From: Penelope pileata
Taxonomy: Eukaryota; Chordata; Aves; Galliformes; Cracidae
DNA length: 64,000 nucleotides
Assembly (NCBI GenBank): GCA_013396635.1
Contig: WBMW01005664.1
Coordinates: 62,001-126,000, forward strand
Reading direction: 5' to 3'
Positions 32,061 to 44,700 of the stretch are shown piece by piece. Within the stretch, counting starts at the first letter, position 1. Each line of letters opens with the position of its first letter. Under the pieces are notes generated by a model. The model did no database searches and was not told the DNA's origin. It saw only the letters and a program-made list of their open reading frames with translations. A program made the position numbers and the translations under genes.

Positions 32061-33279
32061 CTGTGAAGGGCAGAGGGATGGTGGGGGGAAGCACTGCAGC
32101 TGCACGTGCTGTAGCTTGCTCTTTGTGTTAGTTTAGTGGCTGGAAATTGTGTGGCCATGCCACTGCGAGGAAGAGCCATATGTGGGGGCTGTTCAGAACC
32201 AGTGAACAGCAAGGGACGTTCATTGCTTTGTGCCTCTGCATGTTTGCTCTGAAAAGAAATTAGGTATGCTGGGAGTCACTGGCTTAGAGATGGAGGCTGC
32301 ATTTTTTAACAACAATAATAATTTCATATGTTCAAACACATATATACAGAGCTATATACATATAAATATACACTCATTTAAAGCTTTGCTTCTGCTTTCA
32401 AGAGCATCCACACATCAGTGACAGTGATGTGGAAAAGCATGTGAGGGCTGGAGGGCAAAATTCCCTGCAATTAAACTGTGCTAACAGTGTTGTCATCTCT
32501 CCTCTCCTCCAGCTCCCCCGTTAGATTTTTATAGTTTTTTTGACTGAGAAGTCAATTACAATTGTAGCTGCTGGTGGAGAGTGGCTCTGGTTAGATCTGA
32601 CAATATTGGGTCTTGGGGAAAAGACTGCGGAGCATCTCTCAGGAGCAAAGTTTCTCCCCTCCCCAGGTGTTCTGGTATATTGCTGTATGCTAATATTTTG
32701 TTATATTGGTGTGTTGCTGACATGCTCTGTGTGTGAGGTGGTCCCTGGGTGTCCCTTCTGTGCTCTGGGGTGCTTCACTGTCTGGTAGTGGAGCCCTCAT
32801 GGAGGCACGTAGGCTGAAATAACCATGAGTTCAAGTTGCGCAGCCCAGCCAGAATAGGACATTGCATTCATCATGGCAATGGCACTTTTGCTCTGATCTC
32901 TCTTGGGGAAGACTTGAAACGAAACACGTGTGGTGAGAAAAGGAGGTAGGCAGGTAGACTTCTTAATGGGTGTCTGAATTTCTGTGCTTAAAAATGTTTC
33001 TTTCAGGCATTCAGTAGGGTGACTTTTCCCTGTCAAAAATTACGGTGACTTTGTGTCCAAAACCACCGTTGCAACGTTTGCTCCACGTGGTAAAATATTG
33101 TCCCTCTTGCCACTTTCGAATCCATATTTGTGGAACAGAGATAATTTCCTGAATAAATCTCATCTTCTATTGGCGTTTTCTCAGATTTGCTACAGGAAAG
33201 TAAGCCCAAATCATCTGAGTTACTGAAACATTTCTCCAACATCCTGCCAGGGATCCTGGAGAGAACCCCACAGGTTCAC
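32061..33279. other. No supported gene
   Basis: Contains two abutting minus-strand frames (32797-33036 and 33033-33242) directly behind the candidate exon at 33280; see findings. TATA-rich low-complexity sequence lies at 32335-32375. Confidence 0.4.
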
Positions 33280-33497
33280 CTACACGCTGCTGTCTTCATC
33301 ACAAGCATCATCTCCAGAAATGCTGAATTGAAACTCTGGCACCACCGCTACTGATTCCAATGGGAAAGACCTGGACAAACACTGGCTCAACAAAACAAAT
33401 CTTTTTTTGAGACTCAAAATATTGCGTTCTTTTCCAACGAGCAAAGCAGCTAGATGTATCTGGAAGCCTCTATACACTGGTTTCCAGTCTTGAATAT
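33280..33497 (-). CDS. Weak candidate terminal exon on the minus strand
   Basis: The minus strand reads TTGCGTGCTTTTTCAG before 33497, then 72 open codons to a TAG at 33280 (GFQIHLAALLVGKERNIL; ends GDDACDEDSSV). A stop follows without a visible AATAAA within 200 bp. Two more minus-strand frames continue in other phases to 32797. Either a real last exon, a decayed longer frame, or chance. Confidence 0.2.
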
Positions 33498-34873
33498 CTG
33501 AAAAAGCACGCAAGTTCCAGAAACTGGTTTAAATATCAGGATCTTACAAAACTAGGGACATGTCTTCATTCTTATTTTTACAAGCTGAGAGACACCAGAC
33601 AGGCAAATTGACCTCTAAAGCTTTCTGAGTGGCAGGGGCAGGGCTGGGACTCATCTCTCCTGTGTCACAGCAGCTTTTAATGTTATGATTCAGCCTTCCA
33701 CAGGGAGAGGTGATGCAATCCTTACCCTGTTACGAAACCTTCACCTCTCCTTTGTTGGACAGAATTATTCTTCAGAAAGTAGAAAAATGATGAAAGCTCA
33801 GTGGGGGAACACAAGAGACAGTTACAAGAAACAGAAGTAAAAGAAAGTCAAGAATGTGAACAATTCTGAGCCAGTGCTTGTGCTGCCGGAAGGGAAGCAC
33901 TTCGTGCAAAAGTTGCAGAGAACTTTTTGCTTTCATCATTAATGTACCACAGAAGGAGATTTTTACACAAAGAACATGCTCAGAGAAGTCAGGCTGTTTG
34001 TCTGGTAGGTTTTGATATGTTTGCTTTAAATTTTCTTCTTATTTTTTCCCAGCCATGGCTTGTTTTACATTGAGAGGTGGAACAAGCTGCCGCCAACTCA
34101 AGTTTTACAGCAATGCACTGGCTCAGCATGAGCCATCTCCCGACAGCAAATTGCAGCTGAGGCTCCCCAGAAATCTAGGCAGGACTGAATAGGATGGTGT
34201 GCCTAAGACAAGCATGAAATGGAACAGTTTGCAACTTTCCACCAATCCTTCTCCTTACAAGAAACAATTTTGTTCAGGAACAATGAAAGTCAAGAGGAAA
34301 ATAGATGCAAAAAATAGACAGCATCAAAGTCAAGCACTCAGCAATGTTGATACTCTCAAGCTGCAGTGATCCTGGTCCTCTTCTAGTACGGTTTATGTCA
34401 TCAGATTTCTACTGATTTTCGTGCCATTAACCCTGAGTTATAGCACTAACACTGGGATAGGGAATGGCGTTATTAGTTTGTAATATCAGACTGCTCAGTG
34501 CATTCTGACTTGTAATGTTTTTAGGAGCAAGTTAAAGTTTCCTATTACATCCACAGCAAGATCAATTTAGGAGATAGCAATTGCACATCTCTACACAATT
34601 TATACCACTGAGGAATGAATCTGGTTAGGAAAAAAATTAAAGAAGATCTCTATCTCTTTTGATCCCTCACAACTCCCAGAGAGGCTATTTTTCAGGTTGC
34701 AGCAATGCAGAGTGCTTGCTTGTTTTGTTTACACTCACCAAAATTCCTTGGTTTTGTCCAGCAGTGCAGTGCTGAAACATGGTACCTTGGGGCCTGGTGT
34801 CCCACCTGCCATGCAGAAACACAGTGGATCCATTCTCACCTGTTTTCAGGGTAAAATCCTCCCTTTTCTGCAG
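33498..34873. other. No gene seen
   Basis: AT-rich; nothing supported. Confidence 0.45.
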
Positions 34874-34914
34874 TGGAATCCAGAGTCAGAGGAGCAGATG
34901 AAGCAGAAAGAAGT
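34874..34914 (+). other. Candidate short exon with very strong splice signals
   Basis: AAATCCTCCCTTTTCTGCAG is followed by 41 purine-rich bases (exonic-enhancer-like GAGGAGCAGATGAAGCAGAA) and then GAAGT|GTGAGT. Both signals are close to ideal. Phase 0 (WNPESEEQMKQKE) and phase 1 (ESRVRGADEAERS) are both open. It could be a coding microexon, a non-coding exon or a chance pair. Confidence 0.27.
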
Positions 34915-37088
34915 GTGAGTTTGTGTGCGTGTGGATTTCCCTTGCTGTGGATCAGGAGTTCATCCTGTGAGAGTTCATGCGGAGAGAGGATGAGGTGGAG
35001 AGGATGCCCAGATGTCCCCTACACCATCTGATAAATCCATGTTGGAAAGGCAGCTCCCATGAACTTGAAACTAATCTGATCTCCCCAGACCTACCAGTAG
35101 CAAACTTATTGGTGGAAAAAAGGTTTTGGTGCTTTTTTGCTGACTTCTTTTTTGCTGCAGAAACAAATTCAGAAAATTAAAGTTATCTGCTGTCTTTCTT
35201 CTGTTTTTCTCTCTCATCATTCTTCTTTCCTAAAGTTAATGATTTCTGGCATTTTCTATTTTCAAGACTGTACTTAAACCTCTTTAGGAGTTTTATATTT
35301 ATTGAAATTTTAGGAAATATTTTGTTGAAATAGTCTATATTACAATTCATACTGTACCTTGTAGAAACAAGCTGGAAAAGACAGGAAGTTGCTGAATGCA
35401 TCATAGCTGGTGTTGCATTAAGTCCAAATGCTGTCAAAATATGCTGGAAACAATGTCAAAATGTTAGCTCAGCTTTTTTCCTAAAGGCAAAGAGATGTGG
35501 GGGTAAGAGAGTTCACAGAGTTCATAGTCACTCTTCCTAAGGCTGCAGGTATCAAAATATCATTATGTAACCCAAGACTCTGACATTTTCCAGAGGATAA
35601 TTTCTTTGTTTGGTTTTGTCTGGTCATGCTGTAATGCTCAGTGTGTGACTTATGAGTCCGGGAAAATTTCTATCTTGTGTAAATCTGTGGAGATTAAGAG
35701 GTCTCAGGTTGAGCAGCATTTGTTAAAGGGATGCTGCCGTTGCTAGGAAAATTCACCTGACCCATGTTCTGAGTTCCTGCTGGTTTCTGTGCCCTTATCA
35801 GGCACAGCCTCTGCTTTGGTGACAAAGGCTGTCTGAACAGCATGGCACATCTCTGCCCATCCCAAACATAATGAACTGAGTCTGCAGCACTGTGTAAACC
35901 TCCTCAGCTCCTGCAGATGTGCTGTGCAGGGGCTGTGTGTTGGACCCAGGGCTGGCCTGTGCTGATAGCTTGGTAAAAACATCAAAGAATCAGCCAGGAA
36001 GGCTCTTGTCTTTCGCTATCCTTAATATTCAAAAGAAAACTGATGATTATTTGATCCTTTTTTTGATGTTCTCTCCTGGGGTGCACATCAGCTCACGATA
36101 GGGACTCTGCATGTGCTTTTATCCCTTGGCTGATGCTCAAGGGATATCAATCTGAATCTAAGTATAAAAGCAGGAAGGAAAGAGAGAGCACAAGAGTCCC
36201 CAGCTCCTGCCACAGATGGCTAATAATTAGTGCACTGCTTCCGTCTCCTTCACAGTGCAGAAAAGATTTTCTAGTTTTCTAGTGACAACGTGACGACATT
36301 TAGCTGTTTTAAGTCTCAATTGTGCTCTTGCAAAAATGTAGAAATACTTACCTCTGAACAGGTGGAAGCTTATTTTCACTTATTTACACTGGTTCAAATC
36401 CTACATGTCCTTCACCTTTATTAAATGGGAAATTTTGTCTGAGTGAGAACTGCAGGCTTGTGGGAATGGAGCATAGCTGCCAAAAGCTTTCAGACATGAA
36501 AAGCATAACAGATCTTGAAAGGAAATATATATTCCATTAGGAAACATAGATGTCTGTGCCATCAGCCCATTTCAGTTTCCAGTTTAACCCCCTAGTCTTT
36601 ACACAGCTGTCTGCTCTCAGTAGGGCATCACATTCTGCCATTGTGTCTCCTGGTTCAGTAGGATCAGCCCTGTGGCTCCAGATGTGCCTGGAAGGTGTGT
36701 CCCAGGACCACCCTCCTGATCCAGATGTGCGGAGAGGGTCTGTCCTCCAGCAGTACTACTCACAGGCAGCACAGGGTGCACCGTCTCCTAATGAATAATT
36801 TTTGTGGTTGCCCATTGCCAATTCTCCTTTTTCTTTTTCCACCCTCTCAACACCTCCCTGGCAAATGAAAATTCCCAAAGTCTACTCTTTAATTAATTTT
36901 GTTATTAACACTAAGTTTTCTGAGGAGGCAGAGCGCAGGACCTCATTGCATGGAGTCCTGTTTTACTTTGTAGTGCTAAACTCAACTGCTTCCTTCACTC
37001 ACCCCTTATTTACTCCTCCACCCGTGTTAAAGACGACATACCTTAACTATGTTTCTTCCACACGTCATATGTTATATTTAAGCTCCAG
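34915..37088. other. No supported gene
   Basis: Short overlapping frames only (for example 36550-36798, 36802-37116 on the plus strand). Confidence 0.4.
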
Positions 37089-37361
37089 GGAGATGGGGTG
37101 CTTCTACGACTGGTAGCTCTAATGGAGGTTGAAGTTGAGGCCAGATCCCACAGGATGTCTATAGCACCCTTGGATTCTGAACACTTCTTAAGCCAGCATC
37201 TGCCTGTTGAGATTGCTGGGATCCTCTTGGATCGCTGCAGTTCAGATGGAGAAGTTAAACAAAATAATGCAACCACTATGATGAAAACTCTCTCAGTCAG
37301 AATGGCCTTAAGTACACTTAAGAGTTGTCCTGACGTTTACGCAACTACAAATACAATCTGA
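37089..37361 (+). CDS. Weak candidate terminal exon or old open frame
   Basis: From AAGCTCCAG an open frame of 90 codons runs to a TGA at 37359-37361. Composition is protein-like (LLRLVALMEVEVEARSHR; LPVEIAGILLDRCSSDGEV). The acceptor tract is poor. An AATAAA lies about 160 bp past the stop at 37522. The opposite strand is also open for 77 codons, which weakens the case. No family is recognised. Confidence 0.25.
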   Translation, partial: GDGVLLRLVALMEVEVEARSHRMSIAPLDSEHFLSQHLPVEIAGILLDRCSSDGEVKQNNATTMMKTLSVRMALSTLKSCPDVYATTNTI

Positions 37362-39436
37362 AGTTTGCTGAGATAGATTAATTTTGGTAAAACAACCACA
37401 GGACAGGTTCTGACTTCATTTCTGTTGGGAAATCAACTAATGCCAAGTGAGATTAAACCTTGTCTCCAAGCTTGCCCTGTGCCAGGATGAGATAAAAACT
37501 ACTCAGAGTACACTTTTCCTCTGGGATCAGAGAATAAATCTTGCAACAGCAGAAGTGCAGCATAGACTGGAGCTGTATGCTGCACAGAAAATCCTGTGCA
37601 AAGTCTGACCTTGCCCTGAGCAGCCCTGGATGCGGCCTTGTTTCTGAAAGCTCATGTGCGTGCCTGTCTTTGTCTTGCGTCTCTGGTTTTAATCCATTTC
37701 CTCAGCAACCGAATGCCAAATGTGAATGAAAACTCATATTGAGGGTCAAGCAGCATCCTTTGACCCTCTGTGTCTGATGAGTGGGTACAAGGCGTGATCA
37801 GGTTTTCCAGACGAAAGCACTACTGCCGCAACAATTTCCTTCCATTTGCTTATGCAGTGTTTTCTTCCTTTCACCCTCTCATCGTTTGTGAAAAGTGCCA
37901 CTAATGTCAATGCAATCCTCCCGTTTATTGACTTAATGTTGTCCTAAAGTCTCTCTAACTCATTCTTCTCTCATTTTTAAAGACTTTCTTGTATGAATGC
38001 AGCATGTTAGTATCTAAGGAGTACATAGTGTCATTAATTTCTAGAACTGAAAGTCTCTATGCACTTCAGAGAGAAGCCAGTGATTTCTCAGACATTATAC
38101 ATTATTTCACTTGCTGCCATGAACTCCTGCTGATTTATATCAAATTGGTGAGTAGGAACAAGATATAGGTGATTACTGCTCTGGCAAAATAGAGGATGAC
38201 TGAATAATTAAAAAAAAAAATATTTAGCTCCCTACACCTATGAAGCAGGTTACTGATAGTCTTCAAAATATTTTCTGCTTTTATTCATCTAGAATGGTGC
38301 AGATTTTCTTGTTTTGTTTTTATAATGTGTCTGGACTCTGCTTTGGTAAATTGTCATGTGCTGAAAATACATATGTGAGAAAAATTATTTGCTAAGTTGG
38401 GCTGAATTTACTGAATGTTGTCAAAACAAGAACTAAATAATAAAAACAGTAATTGGAAAAGTTCGGGGGACTAAATTCTCAAGTGTTTAGATTTTTGGCA
38501 ATTGTAACAAGACAGTGGGCTGAGCTAAGAGAACTAGTGGAGATGTTTTCTCAGTGTGAGTGTGAATGTTTGTTGCTTTTCTAGATTAGTTAGTGCTTAG
38601 AAATCCACCTCCATGTGGTGAAATGAACATGTAGACCCATGGTGAGAGTATTATTCCGGAAGCTCGAAAGAAAACATTGAGCTTGCTGGATATTAGAAGG
38701 CTCTTCTGGCTTTGAGCTCATTTGAGCTTTGATTTGAGCACGTTAGAAATGTGTCATCTGAACAGTTTTCAATTTTTTTTATTTATTATTTTGCATGGTT
38801 TTTTTTTTTTTTTAGTGTTTCTGGGAAATGAATGAAAAATACCACCACAATTTGCATAAACATTATGACCAAGGGTGATTGTCTGATAGAATGGAAGTGA
38901 GTTTTGTGCCGTCAGTGCATTTTGGACCGAGAAAAAGTGAGTGTTCACCAGCATAGCCCTTAAATACCCCAGCTGTTCGCTTAAGAAATCCCATAAGGCA
39001 CCTTTTGAGCTTTTTTGTCATTGGCAACTTATTGCACTGGAAGAAACTGAAGACATTAGAAAAAAATAGGGTCTCTCACTGTCTTTTTCCGTGATCCCAG
39101 TTTAGGCACCTGTCTGTTTCTGAAGACGTGAAGTTTTGTGATTGGGCCACTCCATACACTCTGGTGCGGATCATTAAAACTGGCCTCAAATCTTTTCGTT
39201 GCGCAGCTGCTCTGCTCAGATACAGTTTGTGCTCACTGATCTGACACAGCTCTTGGAAGAGAGCTGGATCTGAGCCTCTGCAGAGCTCTCCACCAGCTGC
39301 ATCAGGTGGACTTGGCATGATCTGAACTGTCTTCTAGCACACAGCCGCAGTCCCCCCCCTCCCTCCCCCCCAGCGCATTGTAGCAAGGTTGCAATGCTTT
39401 CTCATTTCCCTTACACACTTGTCAAGGTCTCTCCAG
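37362..39436. other. No supported gene; T and C tracts
   Basis: Includes T15 at 38799-38813 and a C-rich run at 39352-39371. A strong acceptor-like tract ends at about 37711 (TTAATCCATTTCCTCAG) with no good frame behind it. Confidence 0.45.
39352..39371. repeat. Poly(C) low-complexity tract
   Basis: Nineteen of twenty bases are C or T in a CCCCCCCCTCCCTCCCCCCC pattern. Confidence 0.85.
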
Positions 39437-39564
39437 CTGCATGCCACCAGCACATGAAGCTTGGAACCGAAGTGCAGTTCCTCTTCCAGACCTCTCAGGG
39501 GCATTGTCCCACCACTAAGACCTCCACTGTGTGTTTAAATTTTTCTTCTGCAATGGAAGAAAAG
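39437..39564 (+). CDS. Candidate internal exon, gene unidentified
   Basis: A long pyrimidine-rich tract ends GGTCTCTCCAG, and GAAGAAAAG|GTAATA follows. Of three phases only phase 1 is open for the whole 128 bp, leaving phase 0 (KLGTEVQFLFQTSQGHC, ends SSAMEEK). Composition resembles a secreted or extracellular segment with two Cys. It is phase-compatible with 26757-26843 upstream and 53575-53661 downstream. No family is recognised. Confidence 0.32.
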
Positions 39565-41612
39565 GTAATAGTCACCTCTAGCAGACTTGAAAGGAATAGG
39601 TGAAAACTGACTCAGGTTTTCAAAAACTGGAATTGTGACATCCTGCATGGAAAGCTCCACTTGCAAAGATGAATGTTTCATTAATTTTTAAGGATGTGAA
39701 ACTGTATTGGCACATTAACTACAACATTTGCTATCTAGCCAATGCACTAATACCACCCAAAAGTCATATTATTTTACTCTCTTATAATAGTCATCAGAAA
39801 GATAGCTAAATCTAAAATGGTTAAACTTCAAAGTGTGGACTTTATTCTTATGAACGATCACTTAGAAGAATTTACTAGTTTTCCCACAGAAAAATTACTA
39901 TGAACTCTACCTCAAAAAAAACTTTAAATAATGTAAATCTCAATCTAAAATGCTCCCTGAGAGTGATGGGGTAAATTCTATTATTCATAAAGAGTGTGCT
40001 ATCCCTGGAAATTAATTATCTCTAAATCTCATTTTTCTCTATTGTTATTCAATACTCCGCTAGCAGACAAACAGTGCCTGGTGGCGTTATCCGACCATTG
40101 TCTCAAAGCTTGAGATGTGCCCTGTCCCTCTTTAAAACTACTTCAACACTAGCTTCTCTGTCATCTGAGGGAATTTGTTTTCAAGCAATCTGCAGTACCC
40201 TCAGCACAGTGTAAAATATGTTGTGACAGATGCCATATTCCCTGAATATATTCTATTTGCTTAATTGTGCCATTATATGTCAGGGTTTTTTGGCATTACT
40301 ACTCCATAGGAGACAAAAAATATTGGACCTTCACTTAAATCTTGAAGTTTAATTCTTTTTGTCATTTCTGCAAATACAGGAGTCCAGTCTATATAGAAAA
40401 AAAGAATAAAGCTGTAATGCAGGAAGAAATGGAATAGGATTAAGAAATGTGTAATACTACTTTCTCCACATCTTATTTCTCTGCCTTCCTATTGCTTTCT
40501 ACATATTATATATACCTTATCCTTTTGCAAGAAGAGTAATCTGGTGGAAATCTGCAATCCTCTCTTCTGAAACAGAAGCCTTGTGAGAAATCTTTGTTGC
40601 TGAAACACATTTTCTGGTTGGCTTACGATATTATAAATTTTTCTGACCTCTAGTATGAGCATTGCAAATTCTCCTAAATAGATTCTGTCACTGAAAAGTT
40701 GCTAAGCAACTAATCCTGACTGATCTATTGCAGTTCAAATAAATGAAACAGACAAATAAAGGTTTATAAACCTAATGGGCTGTAAAAAAATAAACAAACA
40801 TAAACCCATAAACAAATAGATATGCAACACATTTTATCTTAACATGAATAATTTTGCAGAAAAAAAAAATGAAGTAAAAAAACACTACAGAAGTGCTTGA
40901 AGGGACATTAAGAAGAAGAAAAGCAAACAGGGTCAGCGGTGCCATTTCACTGATCCAGACTGACTGTCACCTCAGTCTACTATTTGATAACTATAATGGT
41001 GACATACATATTTTTTCATTGGGTATTTTAGCTTGTATGGTCTAATATGTTATATTTATGTAGTCAAAAAGAAGCTGCCATTCGTCTTTCAGAAGAGATG
41101 TTGTGACTTCTTTGAATTTTCCGCTGAGCTCAAGGGAGAACTGTACTTCCATGCATGGCTTCCTGCTGTACCTTGTTTTGCCCTGTTGTTGTAGCCTGTT
41201 CTTCAGGGCTGGGTAGTTAAAATCAAAAGAACGAACTGCTGAGACTCAGAGAAGGCACTGCTGGCCCAGGGTTACCCTCCAGACACCAATCATCTTTACA
41301 GCCAAATAGTTTTTCCTGTCAGAAGTAAGCTGTGCATAGCTTTTGTCCCCACAGGTGACTGGGAGGGTTTCTTTTTCCATCCTGTTTTGTATCCCAGGGA
41401 ACTGACTCTTGAATTTTATTTCTAGATCAAGGCTCTGACAGCTTCTACGGCTGCCACAGGCTCCTCTGGTTACCCCTGTCTGGGATTCTGAGGCTTGAGT
41501 TTCTGTGATTTATATTCACCACTGTAAAGTCTTCTTTATCACAGGTCCCTAGTGATCCCCGGGTTATCTTCACTTCCACAAGGCACTGCATGTTCCTCCC
41601 TTCCATAAAAGT
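39565..41612. other. No gene seen
   Basis: AT-rich, among the lowest GC in the window (39650-40900). An acceptor-like TTTTATTTCTAG at 41425 is followed by 21-26 open codons to a stop, with no donor. Confidence 0.45.
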
Positions 41613-41704
41613 ACAGGATCAGTTAGGATGGAAAAGACTCATAAGATCATCCAGCCATAACCTAAGACTACCAAATCCACCACAAAACCATGTCGCTAAG
41701 TGCC
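41613..41704 (-). mobile_element. Old CR1 LINE 3'-end fragment
   Basis: AGGATGGAAAAGACTCATAA, GATCATCCAGCCATAACC and CCATGTCGCTAAGTGCC are the reverse complement of the older CR1 type also seen at 29755. The terminal octamers are lost. Confidence 0.8.
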
Positions 41705-44700
41705 AAAAAATTGGAGTCACAAAATGTAATGCAAGTCCTTATGGAGGAGGAAGCTGGCTTTAGAATACGAAATCCTTAAGTGGATATTAATTCTACCCCT
41801 CAGGCTGTCACATTCACAAGTGCTAAGATGTATGTGTTCAGGAGGTATGGAATACTTTTGTGAAGTCAGAGGATGAGGGGTGGAGGCTGCATCTCTTAGG
41901 TGCCTGTTGTTTGGTGACAACAAAACAATTTTTGGACAAACCTCTTGCGTACCATAGGAACCGTTAGCTTCAATGAGGTAATTCATTGGCTTTTTTTTTT
42001 TTTTCTTACCTCACCTTTCATTAATCTTGGGTCAGGTTGCTACCTGTTGACTTTTCCCCTGCTGAAAATATATACGCCTGAGACACTTGTCTGTGTCTTT
42101 TTCTGTTGTTCTAAGAGCAACAAAGAAGTATAGAAGAGTTACATATGATATGTTGCATTCTCCTAGCCATCTTGCTGTTGTGAAGATTGCAGGGTCTCCT
42201 GCTGATCTGGGCTGTAGGATCATTGAGAGCACTGACCTGGCAGAAACGACGTTCATAATAACTCTGATGCTACATAACATTACTAATTTCTGCACTGATT
42301 AATGAGCACTGTCACAGCTCTTCACTGAAAGCCTGTGAGCCTGAGAGGCGTCTTTGAAGTGAGATGTTGGTAGTTTGAAACAGAAAATAAATCTCAGCGA
42401 CACGCTCTAGTTGCATATTTATATGCTGCAAATGTTATACTGGAGGTCTTTAAAATCATTACTAGAAGGACAAAGAAAACTTTATAGTGAAAATGGTGAT
42501 TTATAAGAAAAATAATGAGATAGGAAAAAAAAGGAGAAGCTTCTTTCCTTCATTCCCAATCAAAGGATTGTCCTTTTAAGACCCAACCCAATGCTAAGAC
42601 ATTTTCACTGACTTATTTGGGCCAAGCCTCTGTTTCATTTTAGTGTAAAAGCCACCTGATCTGAAGAAAAAGCCAACACATAGCACAAATTTCCTCAGTT
42701 CTCATTCTTTTCGCATTATTATTCACTTGAGGAACAACTTCTGGTCCAGCTCTGTTAAGCTGTTGACAGAGAAATCAGTCACTCCTCAGAAATAAAGGAA
42801 TGGAAATGAGTTATTTCTATTTTCTCCCGATGTTTATGTGAGCTTTCCCTTAAGCACTTAACAGAACAAAAGCTTTTCATCTAACACTTTAATTCAGTAC
42901 ACCTTTTCCCTAGGACTGAGAAAATAAGATAATAGGGGCACTTAATGAAAGGAAGAAAGGAAGCACTGGAGAGGAAACACTCCAGGACCAGGTAAGTCTC
43001 ACAACTTGCTGAATAGAGTCAGCATAATCATTAGACCTTTCTAATGGCTGCTGTTGTATGTGAATACTAATTGTCAACATTCCAGGTGCTCATCTGGAGG
43101 TTGATTGTGTCATGAAATGAGGAGAAGAAATAGGGATTTGAACAGTTAGCCCTTCCCCTGGCATTTTTGCAGATGTTTGTCTCTTGGCGTGCCAGATTTT
43201 GTCCCGCTGTTGTTTTAGCGAGGTCTTAGGAGCAAAGAGCTTGACTGAGACTCAAATTAGCATGAAATTATTCTCTTTTACCAATGTTCTGCAATATCTT
43301 AAAAATTTTTTTTAGTCTGTCTTGTATTCCATTTAGCAAATATGTATAACGATCTCTGGGCTACTCAGTTTGTCGCTACTTCAAGGAAGAACGTGTCACT
43401 ATTCAGGTAAAAATTCTAATCACACTCAGCACCTCCAGACCCTGTCTCACATAATGTACTTCAATGCACAGAGAAGAAAGAGTTCCTGCTGAGGAAGCAT
43501 CTGGGAGAGGTTCTGTAGGGAACAAGTGGTAGGGAGGGTATGCGGGATTCACATAGCTTTCTCCTCTCTGTATTTGCAAAACTGTGTCACCTCAGTCCTT
43601 AACAGCAGTGCTCATGAGAGTTGTTCTTCCTGCATGGGGGAGACCACAAGTTGTTGGAAAAGTGATCGTTGGAAAACCAGTGGGCTGCACACACTTGCAG
43701 AGTTCCGTTTACTTTTTCCTCCCCTCATCTATCTCTTCCTTCCTCTCATTTCAAGATATATGCTGTGTAGGTGTTAATTATTTTCTTAAACTCACTTCAA
43801 GTAGAAGAAAGTGCCTAGTCTATCCCTGCAGTAAACAAGCACTGTTTTCTGTCAGCTATCACACTAGCAAGCTTTTATTTTTTTCACAAATAAAAGTTGT
43901 CCTGAAGTTTTGTTTTTCTTTCCTTCTTCTTATTTTTTATTTTTTAATGAAGTTTTAGGAACACCGACACATTTTTGCAGAGTGCCAATTCATGTTGCTG
44001 AGGCAGATAGAAGATACAATTGACAAACTTTTGTCGAGCTAGTCCAGCACTTGTGAATATCCGCAGTTCTCAGCTGAAAGGCTTACTAAGGGTTTCTGTC
44101 CACTGGGCAACAAACCTGCTCAACACTCACCTTTTTCTTGGAAAGCTGAGTATTTGAAATAACCCAAATACCGGCTACAATGCATCATCTTTCCTTTGAT
44201 GCATGCACTGTATGTGGACTGTTCCTGTGTGATGTGTTGTTTTCTGGCTCACAAAGCTGAGGCTGATCTGCAGGGAAAGTACATTTTGAATTTTCATTTC
44301 TCCTGTCAGGGTAAAACTTATCCTAGGAAATGTGAATCGTCATTCAGTGCAAATAGTTCAAGCAGTCTTGTCTTGGCAGTAGACCATGGTCTAGCACAGC
44401 CAAATGTGATTTTTTTTCTTGTACAAAATCTCATTCCTGCTTCCCCATGAAAGGATATGTGCAGTGGGTGCTGTGAGACAGTGGAACAGTTGCAGAGTTC
44501 AGTTAAGACTACTACTGCACATTCAGTGTCAGCTTCTCTGCAAGCCAACCATTTCCTGTCCGCCTTTTCCCTCCCGAGAGCTGGGTCTATGCCTATGCAG
44601 GGCCCTTGCTATGCTCTTCTATGGGAAAGTAGTGGGGCATGCTTTATGTCTTTTACAAACTGACAGCCCACATAAGTGAGTACAAAATGATGTAGCCCAT

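Noticed and set aside
36550..37116. Two consecutive plus-strand frames
   Set aside because: No splice signals and simple Ser/Pro/Thr-rich composition; consistent with chance.
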